DNA from: Gilvimarinus chinensis DSM 19667
GTDB lineage: Bacteria; Pseudomonadota; Gammaproteobacteria; Pseudomonadales; Cellvibrionaceae
Reading direction: 5' to 3'
Assembly: GCF_000377745.1 (NCBI RefSeq)
Contig: NZ_KB898706.1
Location: 953,955 to 1,017,954 of the forward strand
Length of the DNA: 64,000 nt
In this document: positions 9,107 to 17,151 of the stretch, piece after piece
Numbering within the stretch: position 1 is the stretch's first letter
How the letters are laid out: each line of letters opens with the position of its first letter
Translations under genes and position numbers: made by a program
Notes under the pieces: model-generated
The model's database searches: none
Told to the model about the DNA's origin: nothing
The model's input: only the letters and a program-made list of their open reading frames with translations

Positions 9107-10264
9107 ATGTCTTATGAAGGCTTGCGTTCGCTGTTGCCAAAAAGTGACCTCCTCGGCTTTGCTGTGCTTGCACTGCTGTTGGTGGTGGTACTGCCGTTGA
9201 GTTTGGATATTTTCCGTCTCAATTTGATAGGTAAATATTTAACCTACGCGTTTGTCGCGCTGGGCCTGGTGTTGTGCTGGGGCTATGGCGGTATTTTGAG
9301 TTTGGGGCAGGGCGTGTTCTTTGGTCTTGGCGGTTACGCCATGGCGATGTTTTTAAAGCTTGAAGCATCGTCACCGGAAAACACCGCCATTCAATCCACC
9401 CCGGGTATTCCCGATTTTATGGACTGGAACCAGCTCACCGAGCTGCCCTGGTTCTGGGAGCCCTTCCACAGTCTTGGCTTTACCATTCTCGCGATTGTGC
9501 TGGTGCCAAGTATCTTTGCGTACATTATTGGCGTTGCCATGTTCAAGCGCCGTGTGGGCGGGGTGTACTTTGCGATCATCACCCAGGCCGTGGCCGCTAT
9601 TCTGACTATTTTGATTATTGGTCAGCAGGGCTACACCGGTGGTGTAAACGGCATTACCGATCTGCGCACCTTGAAGGGTTGGGACATCCGTACCGACGAA
9701 GCTAAATACGTCTTTTACTTTCTGTGTGTGTTTATGTTGTTTGTCTGCCTGCTTATTGCGCAGTTTGTGCGCAAAAGCAAACTGGGCCGACTGCTGGTGG
9801 CCATGCGTGAAATGGAAGACCGTGTTCGTTTCTCGGGCTACGACGTGTCCAACTTTAAAATCTTTGTGTTTTGCCTGGGCTCAGCGTTTGCCGCTATTGG
9901 CGGTGCCATGTTCACACTGCAGGTTGGCTTTATGTCGCCTACGTTTGTCGGCATTGTGCCCTCCATTGAAATGGTGATTTTCTGCGCCGTAGGCGGCCGC
10001 TTGTCTATTCTCGGTGCGGTGTATGGCACCTTGGTGGTCAACTGGGCAAAAACGACCTTTTCTGAAAGTTTTCCCGAGCTGTGGTTGTTTGCCATGGGCG
10101 CGCTGTTTATCGCCGTGGTGATGGCCTTCCCGAACGGTTTGGCAGGCTTGTACAACAAGTACGCGGCCCCTCATATCGAAAAGCTACTGGGTAAGGTAAC
10201 CGGTAAGTCGAACAACGCAAAAGCAACTGTTGGAACCCAGGGGGTGGCTCATGAGCGCCAGTAA
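9107..10264 (+). CDS. urtC: Urea/amide ABC transporter permease (UrtC/FmdF-like)
   Basis: A 385-residue polytopic membrane protein of the LivM/UrtC family. 'LCWGYGGILSLGQGVFFGLGGYA' region and 'VAMREMEDRVRFSGYDVSNFK' are family signatures. It pairs with UrtB to form the translocation pore. The C-terminal 30 residues are hydrophilic. Its last 14 bases overlap the start of urtD (ATGAGCGCCAGTAA), implying translational coupling of pore and ATPase subunits. Confidence 0.93.
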   Translation: MSYEGLRSLLPKSDLLGFAVLALLLVVVLPLSLDIFRLNLIGKYLTYAFVALGLVLCWGYGGILSLGQGVFFGLGGYAMAMFLKLEASSPENTAIQSTPGIPDFMDWNQLTELPWFWEPFHSLGFTILAIVLVPSIFAYIIGVAMFKRRVGGVYFAIITQAVAAILTILIIGQQGYTGGVNGITDLRTLKGWDIRTDEAKYVFYFLCVFMLFVCLLIAQFVRKSKLGRLLVAMREMEDRVRFSGYDVSNFKIFVFCLGSAFAAIGGAMFTLQVGFMSPTFVGIVPSIEMVIFCAVGGRLSILGAVYGTLVVNWAKTTFSESFPELWLFAMGALFIAVVMAFPNGLAGLYNKYAAPHIEKLLGKVTGKSNNAKATVGTQGVAHERQ

Positions 10265-11000
10265 TACAGACTTTGTTTTGGCGGTTGAAGGGTTAACCGT
10301 CTCCTTTGATGGTTTTAAAGCGGTTAACGATTTGAGCTTTTACGTGGATAAAGATGAGATTCGCGTGATTGTCGGCCCCAATGGGGCCGGGAAAACCACG
10401 GTACTGGATTTGATTTGCGGTCGCACTAAATCCACGGAAGGTTCGATTAAGTTCCGCAACAAAGAGCTGACCAAAATGAAAGAGCACCAGATTGTTCGTG
10501 CCGGGGTGGGGCGTAAGTTTCAAACGCCTTCTATTTACGGTGACCTGACGGTGTTTGAAAATTTGGAAATTTCTTTTCCTCGCGGCCGCTCGGTGTTTGG
10601 TGCGTTGGCGTTTAAGCGTGATGCCGAGGTGCTTAACCGAGTGAACGAAATTGCCGACATGATCTTTTTGAGCGAGCTGTTGGAGTCGCGTGCCGATTTG
10701 CTCAGTCACGGCCAAAAGCAGTGGTTGGAAATTGGCATGCTGCTGATTCAAGACCCGGAACTTTTGATGCTGGACGAGCCTGTTGCAGGCATGTCGGTAT
10801 CAGAGCGCCGCCAAACCGCTGAGCTGTTGCGTCGTATCACCAAAGACCGTTCGGTGATTGTGATCGAGCATGACATGCAGTTTGTGGCGGAAATCGCCGA
10901 TAAAGTCACAGTGTTGCACCAGGGGAAAATTCTCGCCGAAGGCTCTGCCGAAGAGGTGAAAGCCGACCCTAAAGTGATTGAAGTTTATTTGGGCCATTAA
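10251..11000 (+). CDS. urtD: Urea/amide ABC transporter ATP-binding protein (UrtD-like)
   Basis: A 249-residue ABC ATPase of the LivG/UrtD family. Walker A 'GPNGAGKTT', signature 'LSHGQKQWLEIGMLL' (the SHGQKQ form is characteristic of UrtD), Walker B 'LLMLDEPVAGM' and switch His in 'VIVIEHDM' are all visible. I chose the ATG at 10251, which follows AGGGGGTG and overlaps urtC, over an upstream TTG. It drives uptake by ATP hydrolysis together with UrtE at the cytoplasmic face. Confidence 0.93.
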   Translation: MSASNTDFVLAVEGLTVSFDGFKAVNDLSFYVDKDEIRVIVGPNGAGKTTVLDLICGRTKSTEGSIKFRNKELTKMKEHQIVRAGVGRKFQTPSIYGDLTVFENLEISFPRGRSVFGALAFKRDAEVLNRVNEIADMIFLSELLESRADLLSHGQKQWLEIGMLLIQDPELLMLDEPVAGMSVSERRQTAELLRRITKDRSVIVIEHDMQFVAEIADKVTVLHQGKILAEGSAEEVKADPKVIEVYLGH

Positions 11001-11010
11001 GGAGCATCCA

Positions 11011-11700
11011 ATGTTAAATGTATCCGACTATCGTGTCAGTTATGGCCAGAGTGAAATCATTCACGGTATGAACTTTGAGGTTAAACCCAATGAAATTGTC
11101 GCCATTATGGGGCGCAATGGCATGGGTAAAACCACCTTAATGAAATCGCTGATGGGGGTTATTCCCTCTCAGGGCGGTAGCGTGACCCTCGAAGGCAAAG
11201 AAGTCTCGTCGATGAAAAGCTATCAGCGTGTGGGGGCGGGTTTTGGCTTTGTGCCCCAGGGGCGGATGATCTTTTCCAGCATGACGGTAAAAGAAAATAT
11301 CGAAACGGGTTTAACCACCACCAACAAGCGCAGCGTGCCCCGTGATTTGTACGATCTGTTTCCGGTGCTGTTGGAAATGCGCAACCGTCGCGGCGGTAAC
11401 CTGTCTGGTGGTCAGCAGCAACAGTTAGCCATCGCCCGCGCGCTGGCGAGTAACCCGAAAATGCTGCTGCTGGATGAACCTACCGAAGGTATTCAGCCAT
11501 CCATTATTCGCGATATGGCGAAAACATTGAAGGAGATTCGCGATCAGCGCGGCTTATCCATTGTGGTATCCGAGCAGGTATTGAGCTTTGCACTGGATAT
11601 CGCCGATCGGATTTTGGTGATCGAAAAAGGAGAGATCGTTCACGAGGAGCTTAGGGAGAACGTCGATGAGGCAAAAGTCGCCTCTTATCTTTCTGTTTAA
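11011..11700 (+). CDS. urtE: Urea/amide ABC transporter ATP-binding protein (UrtE-like)
   Basis: A 229-residue ABC ATPase of the LivF/UrtE family. Walker A is 'GRNGMGKTT', the signature is 'LSGGQQQQLAIARAL', Walker B is 'MLLLDEPTEGIQPSI' and the D-loop/switch region 'SIVVSEQVLSFAL' carries Gln in place of the usual switch His, as is typical of UrtE. The start at 11011 follows GGAGCATCCA; an earlier in-frame start inside urtD is unlikely. It completes the five-gene transporter and is followed 27 bases later by amiE, so uptake and hydrolysis appear to be one transcription unit. Confidence 0.93.
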   Translation: MLNVSDYRVSYGQSEIIHGMNFEVKPNEIVAIMGRNGMGKTTLMKSLMGVIPSQGGSVTLEGKEVSSMKSYQRVGAGFGFVPQGRMIFSSMTVKENIETGLTTTNKRSVPRDLYDLFPVLLEMRNRRGGNLSGGQQQQLAIARALASNPKMLLLDEPTEGIQPSIIRDMAKTLKEIRDQRGLSIVVSEQVLSFALDIADRILVIEKGEIVHEELRENVDEAKVASYLSV

Positions 11701-11727
11701 TCGTTCGAATTACGCTGGAGTTTAGTT

Positions 11728-12768
11728 ATGCGTCACGGTGATATTTCAAGCTCACCCGATACCGTTGGTGTTGCGGTGGTAAATTACAAAATGCCACGCC
11801 TGCACACCAAAGCCGAAGTGCTGGACAATGCCCGTAACATTGCCGATATGATTATCGGCATGAAAAAGGGCTTGCCCGGCATGGACTTGGTGGTGTTCCC
11901 CGAGTACAGCACCATGGGCATTATGTACGACAACGATGAAATGATGGCAACAGCGGCTACCATTCCCGGTGCCGAAACCGAAATATTTTCGGCGGCCTGC
12001 CGCGAGGCCGATACCTGGGGGGTGTTTTCCCTAACGGGGGAACAGCATGAAGACCACCCCAACAAAGCGCCTTACAACACCCTGGTGTTAATCAACAATA
12101 AAGGCGAGATTGTCCAAAAGTACCGCAAGTGTATTCCCTGGTGCCCCATTGAAGGTTGGTACCCCGGTGATAAAACCTATGTCACCGAGGGGCCCAAGGG
12201 CATGAAAATCAGTTTGATTATCTGCGACGACGGCAACTACCCCGAAATTTGGCGCGACTGTGCCATGAAAGGGGCCGAGTTAATTGTGCGTTGCCAGGGC
12301 TACATGTATCCGGCGAAAGAGCAGCAAATTATGATGGCCAAATCCATGGCCTGGGCCAACAACTGCTATGTGGCGGTGGCAAACGCTTCGGGCTTTGACG
12401 GTGTTTATTCATACTTTGGCCACTCCGCCGTGATTGGTTTTGATGGCCGTACCCTGGGCGAGTGTGGCGAAGAAGATATGGGCGTGCAGTATGCGCAGTT
12501 ATCGGTATCGCAAATTCGTGATGCGCGCAAAAACGACCAATCGCAGAACCATCTGTTCAAGCTGTTGCACCGTGGTTACAGTGGTGTGCACGCTTCGGGC
12601 GATGGCGACAAGGGTATTGCCGATTGCCCCTTTGATTTTTATCGCTCGTGGGTGATGGACGCTGAAAAAACTCAGCGGGACGTCGAGGCATTGACCCGAG
12701 ATACGATTGGCGTTGCCGATTGCCCGGTTGGTAATTTACCCGTAGGCGAAAAAGAAAAGTCGGTTTAA
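11728..12768 (+). CDS. amiE: Aliphatic amidase
   Basis: A 346-residue nitrilase-superfamily amidase, the same length as Pseudomonas AmiE and very close to it from the first residues ('MRHGDISSS'). The catalytic triad is visible: Glu59 in 'VVFPEYST', Lys134 in 'QKYRKCIPW' and Cys166 in '[11 protein letters not shown]'. The enzyme hydrolyses short aliphatic amides such as acetamide, propionamide and acrylamide to the acid and ammonia in the cytoplasm. It follows the transporter genes directly and is followed after one base by the AmiB-like gene, as in the Pseudomonas amiEB arrangement. It supplies nitrogen, and also carbon when the acid is used. Confidence 0.97.
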   Translation: MRHGDISSSPDTVGVAVVNYKMPRLHTKAEVLDNARNIADMIIGMKKGLPGMDLVVFPEYSTMGIMYDNDEMMATAATIPGAETEIFSAACREADTWGVFSLTGEQHEDHPNKAPYNTLVLINNKGEIVQKYRKCIPWCPIEGWYPGDKTYVTEGPKGMKISLIICDDGNYPEIWRDCAMKGAELIVRCQGYMYPAKEQQIMMAKSMAWANNCYVAVANASGFDGVYSYFGHSAVIGFDGRTLGECGEEDMGVQYAQLSVSQIRDARKNDQSQNHLFKLLHRGYSGVHASGDGDKGIADCPFDFYRSWVMDAEKTQRDVEALTRDTIGVADCPVGNLPVGEKEKSV

Positions 12769-12769
12769 C

Positions 12770-13819
12770 GTGGTTTTTATTAACGATTTGCTGGAGGAGA
12801 ATCAACGCCAGCGTAGTGAATCTAGCCACGCTGCCACAGCTTACTCCAGCCGCTTTCGCTTTGACTTGCAGGCAGGGTGTGATCATTTGCGGCGGCATTT
12901 AATTGGGCAGGATCAGGTTTGCCAAACACTTTGTGACGCGTTAGCGGTTATCAAAGCAGACATCGCTGACAGTGAGCGACCCTTGTGGTCAGCGCTGTTG
13001 GCGGGGCCAACCGGGGTGGGAAAAACCTCCAGTGTCAAACTCATGGCTGAGGTGTTAACCGGTTCGGCCGATGCCTATTGCCGCGTTGATATGAACACCT
13101 TGTCACAATCTCATTATGCTGCGGCCATATCAGGCGCACCGCCTGGTTATGTCGGCAGTAAAGAAGGGGTTAGCCTGTTTGATGAAACCCTGATTAAAGG
13201 CGATTTTAGTACCCCGGGAATTGTTTTATTTGATGAGATTGAAAAAGCCAGTGATGAGGTTATTTGGGCCTTATTAAATGTGCTGGAAGAAGGCAAGCTG
13301 ACCCTGACTGGCTCTGGTAAAACGTTGGATTTTCGCAACAGCCTGATTTTTTTTACCACGAATCTAGGCAGCCGGAGCCAAGACTGCAAAAAAGGGTGGC
13401 GCGAACGTTTGCGGCTTCAAAAGCTCACTGCTGAAAACACGGTTAAAGCGGCGTTGGACGCTTTCTTTGCCCCGGAGTTTTTTAATCGGCTGGACGCTGT
13501 TCTGGTGTACGAGCAGCTTTCCCTGAAGTCCGCTGAGGATATTTTCTCTTTGGCGTTGTCTGCTTTAAATCATAGATTGAGAAAGAAGTCGGTCACTCTT
13601 ACCCTCAGCACAGAAGTCGTCAATGAGATTCTCCGCAGAGGTTTTGATCAGCGTTACGGGGCGAGGGCTGTGCGCAGGGTATTGCGAGACTGCGTGGAAA
13701 CGCCTTTGGCTAAGTTTTTGCTGACCGGCTCGGTATCCAAACCTGAACACAGTGCCTTCATAAGCATTCATGGAGAATTGCACGCAGGGGCTGTTGTGTT
13801 TTCTCAACGTAGCACTTAG
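12770..13819 (+). CDS. amiB: AmiB-like AAA+ ATPase (Clp-type chaperone)
   Basis: A 349-residue AAA+ protein resembling the second ATPase module of ClpA/ClpB. Walker A 'GPTGVGKTS', pore loop 'GAPPGYVGSKEG', Walker B 'IVLFDEIEKA', sensor 1 'IFFTTNLGS' and a C-terminal ClpB D2-small-type domain with the arginine 'QRYGARAVRRVL' are present. There is no Clp N-domain and no IGF/L peptidase-docking loop that I can see, so it probably acts as a chaperone. A GTG start begins one base after the amiE stop, so translation is coupled. In Pseudomonas aeruginosa, AmiB occupies the same position; its exact job (assembly of amidase or transporter) is not settled. Confidence 0.85.
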   Translation: MVFINDLLEENQRQRSESSHAATAYSSRFRFDLQAGCDHLRRHLIGQDQVCQTLCDALAVIKADIADSERPLWSALLAGPTGVGKTSSVKLMAEVLTGSADAYCRVDMNTLSQSHYAAAISGAPPGYVGSKEGVSLFDETLIKGDFSTPGIVLFDEIEKASDEVIWALLNVLEEGKLTLTGSGKTLDFRNSLIFFTTNLGSRSQDCKKGWRERLRLQKLTAENTVKAALDAFFAPEFFNRLDAVLVYEQLSLKSAEDIFSLALSALNHRLRKKSVTLTLSTEVVNEILRRGFDQRYGARAVRRVLRDCVETPLAKFLLTGSVSKPEHSAFISIHGELHAGAVVFSQRST

Positions 13820-13841
13820 TGAGTGTATTTTATTTAATAAT

Positions 13842-13885
13842 GGGGCTCTGCCTGTTGTAGGCACACGGGCCCCAGGTTTTTCTAT
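13842..13885 (+). terminator. Probable terminator after the amiB-like gene
   Basis: A nested hairpin: outer GGGGC/GCCCC pairing and inner GCCT/AGGC with loop GTTGT, followed by AGGTTTTTCT. It lies 22 bases after the amiB-like stop and would end the urt-amiEB transcript, making the downstream formamidase genes a separate unit. Confidence 0.6.
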
Positions 13886-14208
13886 TCTGAATGAACCGCC
13901 CCTTGCGGTGGATAAGTCTCTTTTATTCTCCTGTGCGAAACCTTCGATCTTTGTCGAGGTGATTAGTATCCCTCCTGCAGTACAGTCTCTGTGTAGCTCC
14001 CTGTTGCAGAGTCATTTTTTTCTGGGGCCGTAAAGAATCATTGCTGAACATATATTTACTGGTTTTCTTTTGCTGATTTTACGTTAAAGCCGATTTATAG
14101 AAGCCGCGCCATGTATACGTCATTTAACGAATATATGTAATGTTATAACGTTGCGATAATAAGTTGTGTCTGCAGACAGCTCATTTACATTCATACTGGA
14201 GTTTTAAT
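13886..14208. promoter_or_regulatory. AT-rich intergenic region upstream of amiF with a 12-bp palindrome
   Basis: With the preceding terminator this is the 389-base gap between the amiB-like gene and amiF. It is clearly more AT-rich than its surroundings and shows no convincing gene. A perfect palindrome TGTCTGCAGACA lies at 14167-14178, 30 bases before the amiF ATG, and could be an operator. A weak sigma70-like pair (TTGCTG at 14070, TTTATA at 14094) is possible. Confidence 0.45.
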
Positions 14209-15216
14209 ATGGCTAGTACAGGTAGCGTCAGCGCTTGGGACGAAGCGCTTTTAGTGGCAATGATTCAATATCCGGTTCCAGTTATTAAAGGGCCTGAAGA
14301 CATCCAGGTGCAGGTGGATCAAATTTGCAAGGCTCTAGCTTCTACAAAAGCCGGTTACCCGGATCTTGACCTGATCGTATTTCCCGAATATTCAACACAG
14401 GGCTTAAACACGGCAATCTGGACCTATGATGAAATGCTGTTGACGATCGACAGCCCAGAGATTGATCAGTTTAAGCAGGCTTGTGTGGACAATGATGTAT
14501 GGGCCGTTTTTTCGTTAATGGAGAAAAATGAAGACCCATCCAAGCCTCCCTACAACACAGCAATTATTGTTAACAATAAGGGCGAAATTGCACTGCACTA
14601 TCGCAAGTTGCAGCCGTGGGTGCCGATTGAGCCCTGGTCGCCGGGGAATTACGGCATGCCAGTTTGTGATGGGCCTAAGGGTTCAAAACTCGCCGTTTGC
14701 ATTTGTCATGATGGCATGTTCCCCGAGCTGGCCCGCGAAGCGGCCTACAAGGGTGCTAATGTCTATATTCGTATTTCCGGTTATTCGACCCAGGTAAACG
14801 ATCAGTGGATATGGACCAACCGTACTAATGCCTGGCAAAACTTGATGTACACAATTTCAGTTAATTTGGCCGGTTACGACGGTGTTTTCTACTACTTCGG
14901 CGAAGGTACGGTATGCAATTACGATGGTAACGTCGTACAGCAGGGCCACAGGAACCCCTGGGAGATCGTGACAGCCGAGCTATTCCCGAAACTGGTGGAC
15001 AAGGCTCGAGAAAACTGGGCGCTGGAGAATAATATTTTTAATCTTGGTTGTCGTGCCTACGTCGGTCAGCCCGGTGGCAGCAAAGAAAACTACCTGACGT
15101 GGGTTAAAGACCTGGCCGAGGGTAATTACAAGTTGCCCTGGGACGACAAGATTAAGGTTCGCGACGGCTGGAAGTATTACCCCGATGGCGTAAAACTGGG
15201 GCCGATGCCCAAATAA
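14209..15216 (+). CDS. amiF: Formamidase, nitrilase superfamily
   Basis: A 335-residue protein closely resembling Helicobacter AmiF. The triad Glu60 ('[11 protein letters not shown]'), Lys133 ('HYRKLQPW') and Cys166 ('CICHDGM') is intact, and '[17 protein letters not shown]' and '[13 protein letters not shown]' are AmiF signatures. It hydrolyses formamide to formate and ammonia in the cytoplasm. I chose the ATG at 14209, preceded by CTGGAG, over an upstream start. It is paralogous to amiE in the same cluster but clearly a different subfamily. It sits alone after a terminator and is followed by a second, unrelated formamidase. Confidence 0.95.
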   Translation: MASTGSVSAWDEALLVAMIQYPVPVIKGPEDIQVQVDQICKALASTKAGYPDLDLIVFPEYSTQGLNTAIWTYDEMLLTIDSPEIDQFKQACVDNDVWAVFSLMEKNEDPSKPPYNTAIIVNNKGEIALHYRKLQPWVPIEPWSPGNYGMPVCDGPKGSKLAVCICHDGMFPELAREAAYKGANVYIRISGYSTQVNDQWIWTNRTNAWQNLMYTISVNLAGYDGVFYYFGEGTVCNYDGNVVQQGHRNPWEIVTAELFPKLVDKARENWALENNIFNLGCRAYVGQPGGSKENYLTWVKDLAEGNYKLPWDDKIKVRDGWKYYPDGVKLGPMPK

Positions 15217-15375
15217 TCGACGGTTTTTCTTTAAACGCATCTCGCTTGCTGCCACTTGCTTACGTCAAATGACGTAGGCAAGTGGTGCTATTAACGAATG
15301 TTTGTCTCTCTCGGTTTCATCGATACTGACGGCGTTGTTTACCTGAACAAGATGAGTCCCCGAGGAGTTAGCGTT

Positions 15376-16608
15376 ATGGCAGAAACCATTGTAAAAATCG
15401 ACTTGAATAAGTCGCCCTATGAAAACGATATGATCCACAACCGCTGGCATCCGGATATCCCTATGGTTGCCACCGTTAAGCCCGGCGATGACTTCATTAT
15501 GGAGTGCTATGACTGGACCGGTGGACAAATTGAAAACAATGATAGCGCTGACGATGTGCGCGACGTGGATTTAACTCAGGTTCACTTTTTATCAGGTCCT
15601 GTCGGTGTAGAAGGGGCTGAGCCAGGCGATTTGCTGGTGGTGGATATTTTGGATATCGGCGCCTTTGACGAAAGCCAGTGGGGCTTTAATGGTTTCTTTT
15701 CCAAGCAAAATGGCGGCGGTTTTTTAACCGAACACTTCCCCGAAGCACAAAAATCTATCTGGGATTTCAACGGTATGTTTACCAAATCCCGTCATATTCC
15801 CGGGGTGGAATTTGCGGGCATGATTCATCCTGGCTTGATCGGCTGTTTGCCTTCTAAAGAGATGCTGGATACCTGGAACAAACGTGAAAAAGGCCTCTAC
15901 GACACCGAGCCGGATCGCGTTCCCGCATTAGCGACCTTACCCTATGCCGATACCGCGCACATGGGGCGTTTAAGCGGTGATGCGGCTAAAGAGGCTGCCG
16001 CTGAAGGCGCTCGTACTGTGCCACCCCGTGAGCATGGCGGTAACTGCGACATTAAAGATTTGTCGCGCGGCTCGAAAATCTACTTTCCTGTGTACGTTGA
16101 AGGCGGCGGCCTGAGTGTGGGTGATTTGCACTTCAGCCAGGGCGACGGTGAGATCACCTTCTGCGGTGCTATTGAAATGGCCGGCTGGATTCACCTGCGA
16201 GTGAACCTGGTGAAAGGCGGCATGGAAAAGTACGGCGTTAAGAACCCGATATTCAAGCCCAGCCCAATCACACCTAAGTATAACGACTACATTATTTTTG
16301 AAGGTATCTCGGTGGATGAGTACGGTGAGCAGCACTATCTGGATGTGCACGTTGCTTACCGTCAGGCATGTCTGAACGCTATCGAATTCTTAACCAAGTT
16401 TGGCTACAGCAAAGCACAAAGCTACGCTATTTTAGGTTGTGCGCCGGTACAGGGGCATATCAGCGGGGTGGTGGATATCCCCAATGCCTGTGCCACTTTG
16501 TGGTTGCCGAACGAAATATTTGATATCGACCTCAACCCAACCGCTGAAGGCCCAACCGTAAAAGTTGAGAACACAGTGGATATTCCTAAATCACCCGATA
16601 AGGAGTAA
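15376..16608 (+). CDS. fmdA: Formamidase, acetamidase/formamidase family (FmdA-like)
   Basis: A 410-residue protein of the FmdA/AmdA family, unrelated in fold to AmiE/AmiF. 'NRWHPDIPMVATVKPGDDF' near the N-terminus, 'GGNCDIKDLSRGSKIYFPVYV' region and 'SVGDLHFSQGDGE' are the family's metal-site and active-site motifs. It hydrolyses formamide, and sometimes acetamide, to ammonia. I chose the ATG at 15376 because CGAGGAG precedes it; the open frame extends 26 codons further upstream without a better site. The gene is followed after 6 bases by fmdB, the same order as in the Methylophilus fmd locus. Confidence 0.93.
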   Translation: MAETIVKIDLNKSPYENDMIHNRWHPDIPMVATVKPGDDFIMECYDWTGGQIENNDSADDVRDVDLTQVHFLSGPVGVEGAEPGDLLVVDILDIGAFDESQWGFNGFFSKQNGGGFLTEHFPEAQKSIWDFNGMFTKSRHIPGVEFAGMIHPGLIGCLPSKEMLDTWNKREKGLYDTEPDRVPALATLPYADTAHMGRLSGDAAKEAAAEGARTVPPREHGGNCDIKDLSRGSKIYFPVYVEGGGLSVGDLHFSQGDGEITFCGAIEMAGWIHLRVNLVKGGMEKYGVKNPIFKPSPITPKYNDYIIFEGISVDEYGEQHYLDVHVAYRQACLNAIEFLTKFGYSKAQSYAILGCAPVQGHISGVVDIPNACATLWLPNEIFDIDLNPTAEGPTVKVENTVDIPKSPDKE

Positions 16609-16614
16609 TAGCTG

Positions 16615-16983
16615 ATGCCGGTTTACGATTATCGCTGTAAAGACCACGGCGTATTCAGTGATCTGGCCACCATGGACAAGAGCGCGGAACCCGCGCCTTG
16701 CCCAGTGTGCGCTGAGAGCTGTGCCCGGGTAATTATGGTGTCGCCCCAGTTACTGGATATGGCACCTGCTAACCGTGAAGCTCATGCGCGCAATGAAAAG
16801 TCACGCGATAAGCCGACCTTTTCAACGCCCGAGTCTCGGGCAGAGCAGCTGGCACGACGTGAACATAAACACGGCAAAGGCTGTGGCTGCGGTGAAAAGC
16901 CCATCCGCCAGTCGCACGTGATCTATACCGCGGATGGCTCTAAAGTGTTTCCATCCGCCAGACCGTGGATGATCAGCCATTAA
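16615..16983 (+). CDS. fmdB: FmdB-family zinc-ribbon regulatory protein
   Basis: A 122-residue protein beginning 'MPVYDYRCKDHGVF', the standard FmdB start, with Cys pairs 'YRCKDHG' and 'PCPVCAESC' forming a small zinc ribbon. A second Cys/His-rich stretch ('HKHGKGCGCGEK') follows near residue 88, beyond the usual short family core. FmdB of Methylophilus was named as a putative regulator of formamidase, but its mechanism is not established. It is the last gene of the amide cluster and is followed by a strong terminator. Confidence 0.88.
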   Translation: MPVYDYRCKDHGVFSDLATMDKSAEPAPCPVCAESCARVIMVSPQLLDMAPANREAHARNEKSRDKPTFSTPESRAEQLARREHKHGKGCGCGEKPIRQSHVIYTADGSKVFPSARPWMISH

Positions 16984-17021
16984 AAGTTGCTGAACGACGG
17001 ATTCCGTTTGTTTGAGGGTTT

Positions 17022-17045
17022 GGGGGCTGCGGCCCCCCTTTTTTT
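17022..17045 (+). terminator. Rho-independent terminator of the fmdAB unit
   Basis: Stem GGGGGC/GCCCCC with a TGCG loop, followed by a run of seven T after one more C, 38 bases after the fmdB stop. Confidence 0.85.
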
Positions 17046-17151
17046 GTCTGTAGCGGAAAAGTTTACATTTATTTACTGTCTGAGAGGGCTTTCTGTCACC
17101 ATTTTGGCGTATAGAATTATATTCCATTTATCCCTAGAAAACGGAGTATTC

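Noticed and set aside
6808-11700. Calling the transporter a dedicated urea importer
   Set aside because: The sequences match Urt, but no urease genes occur and amidase genes follow directly; amides are the better guess, so urt symbols describe homology only.
13770-14033. 87-codon frame across the end of the amiB-like gene
   Set aside because: Begins inside the ATPase gene in another frame, spans its terminator and shows no recognisable protein features.
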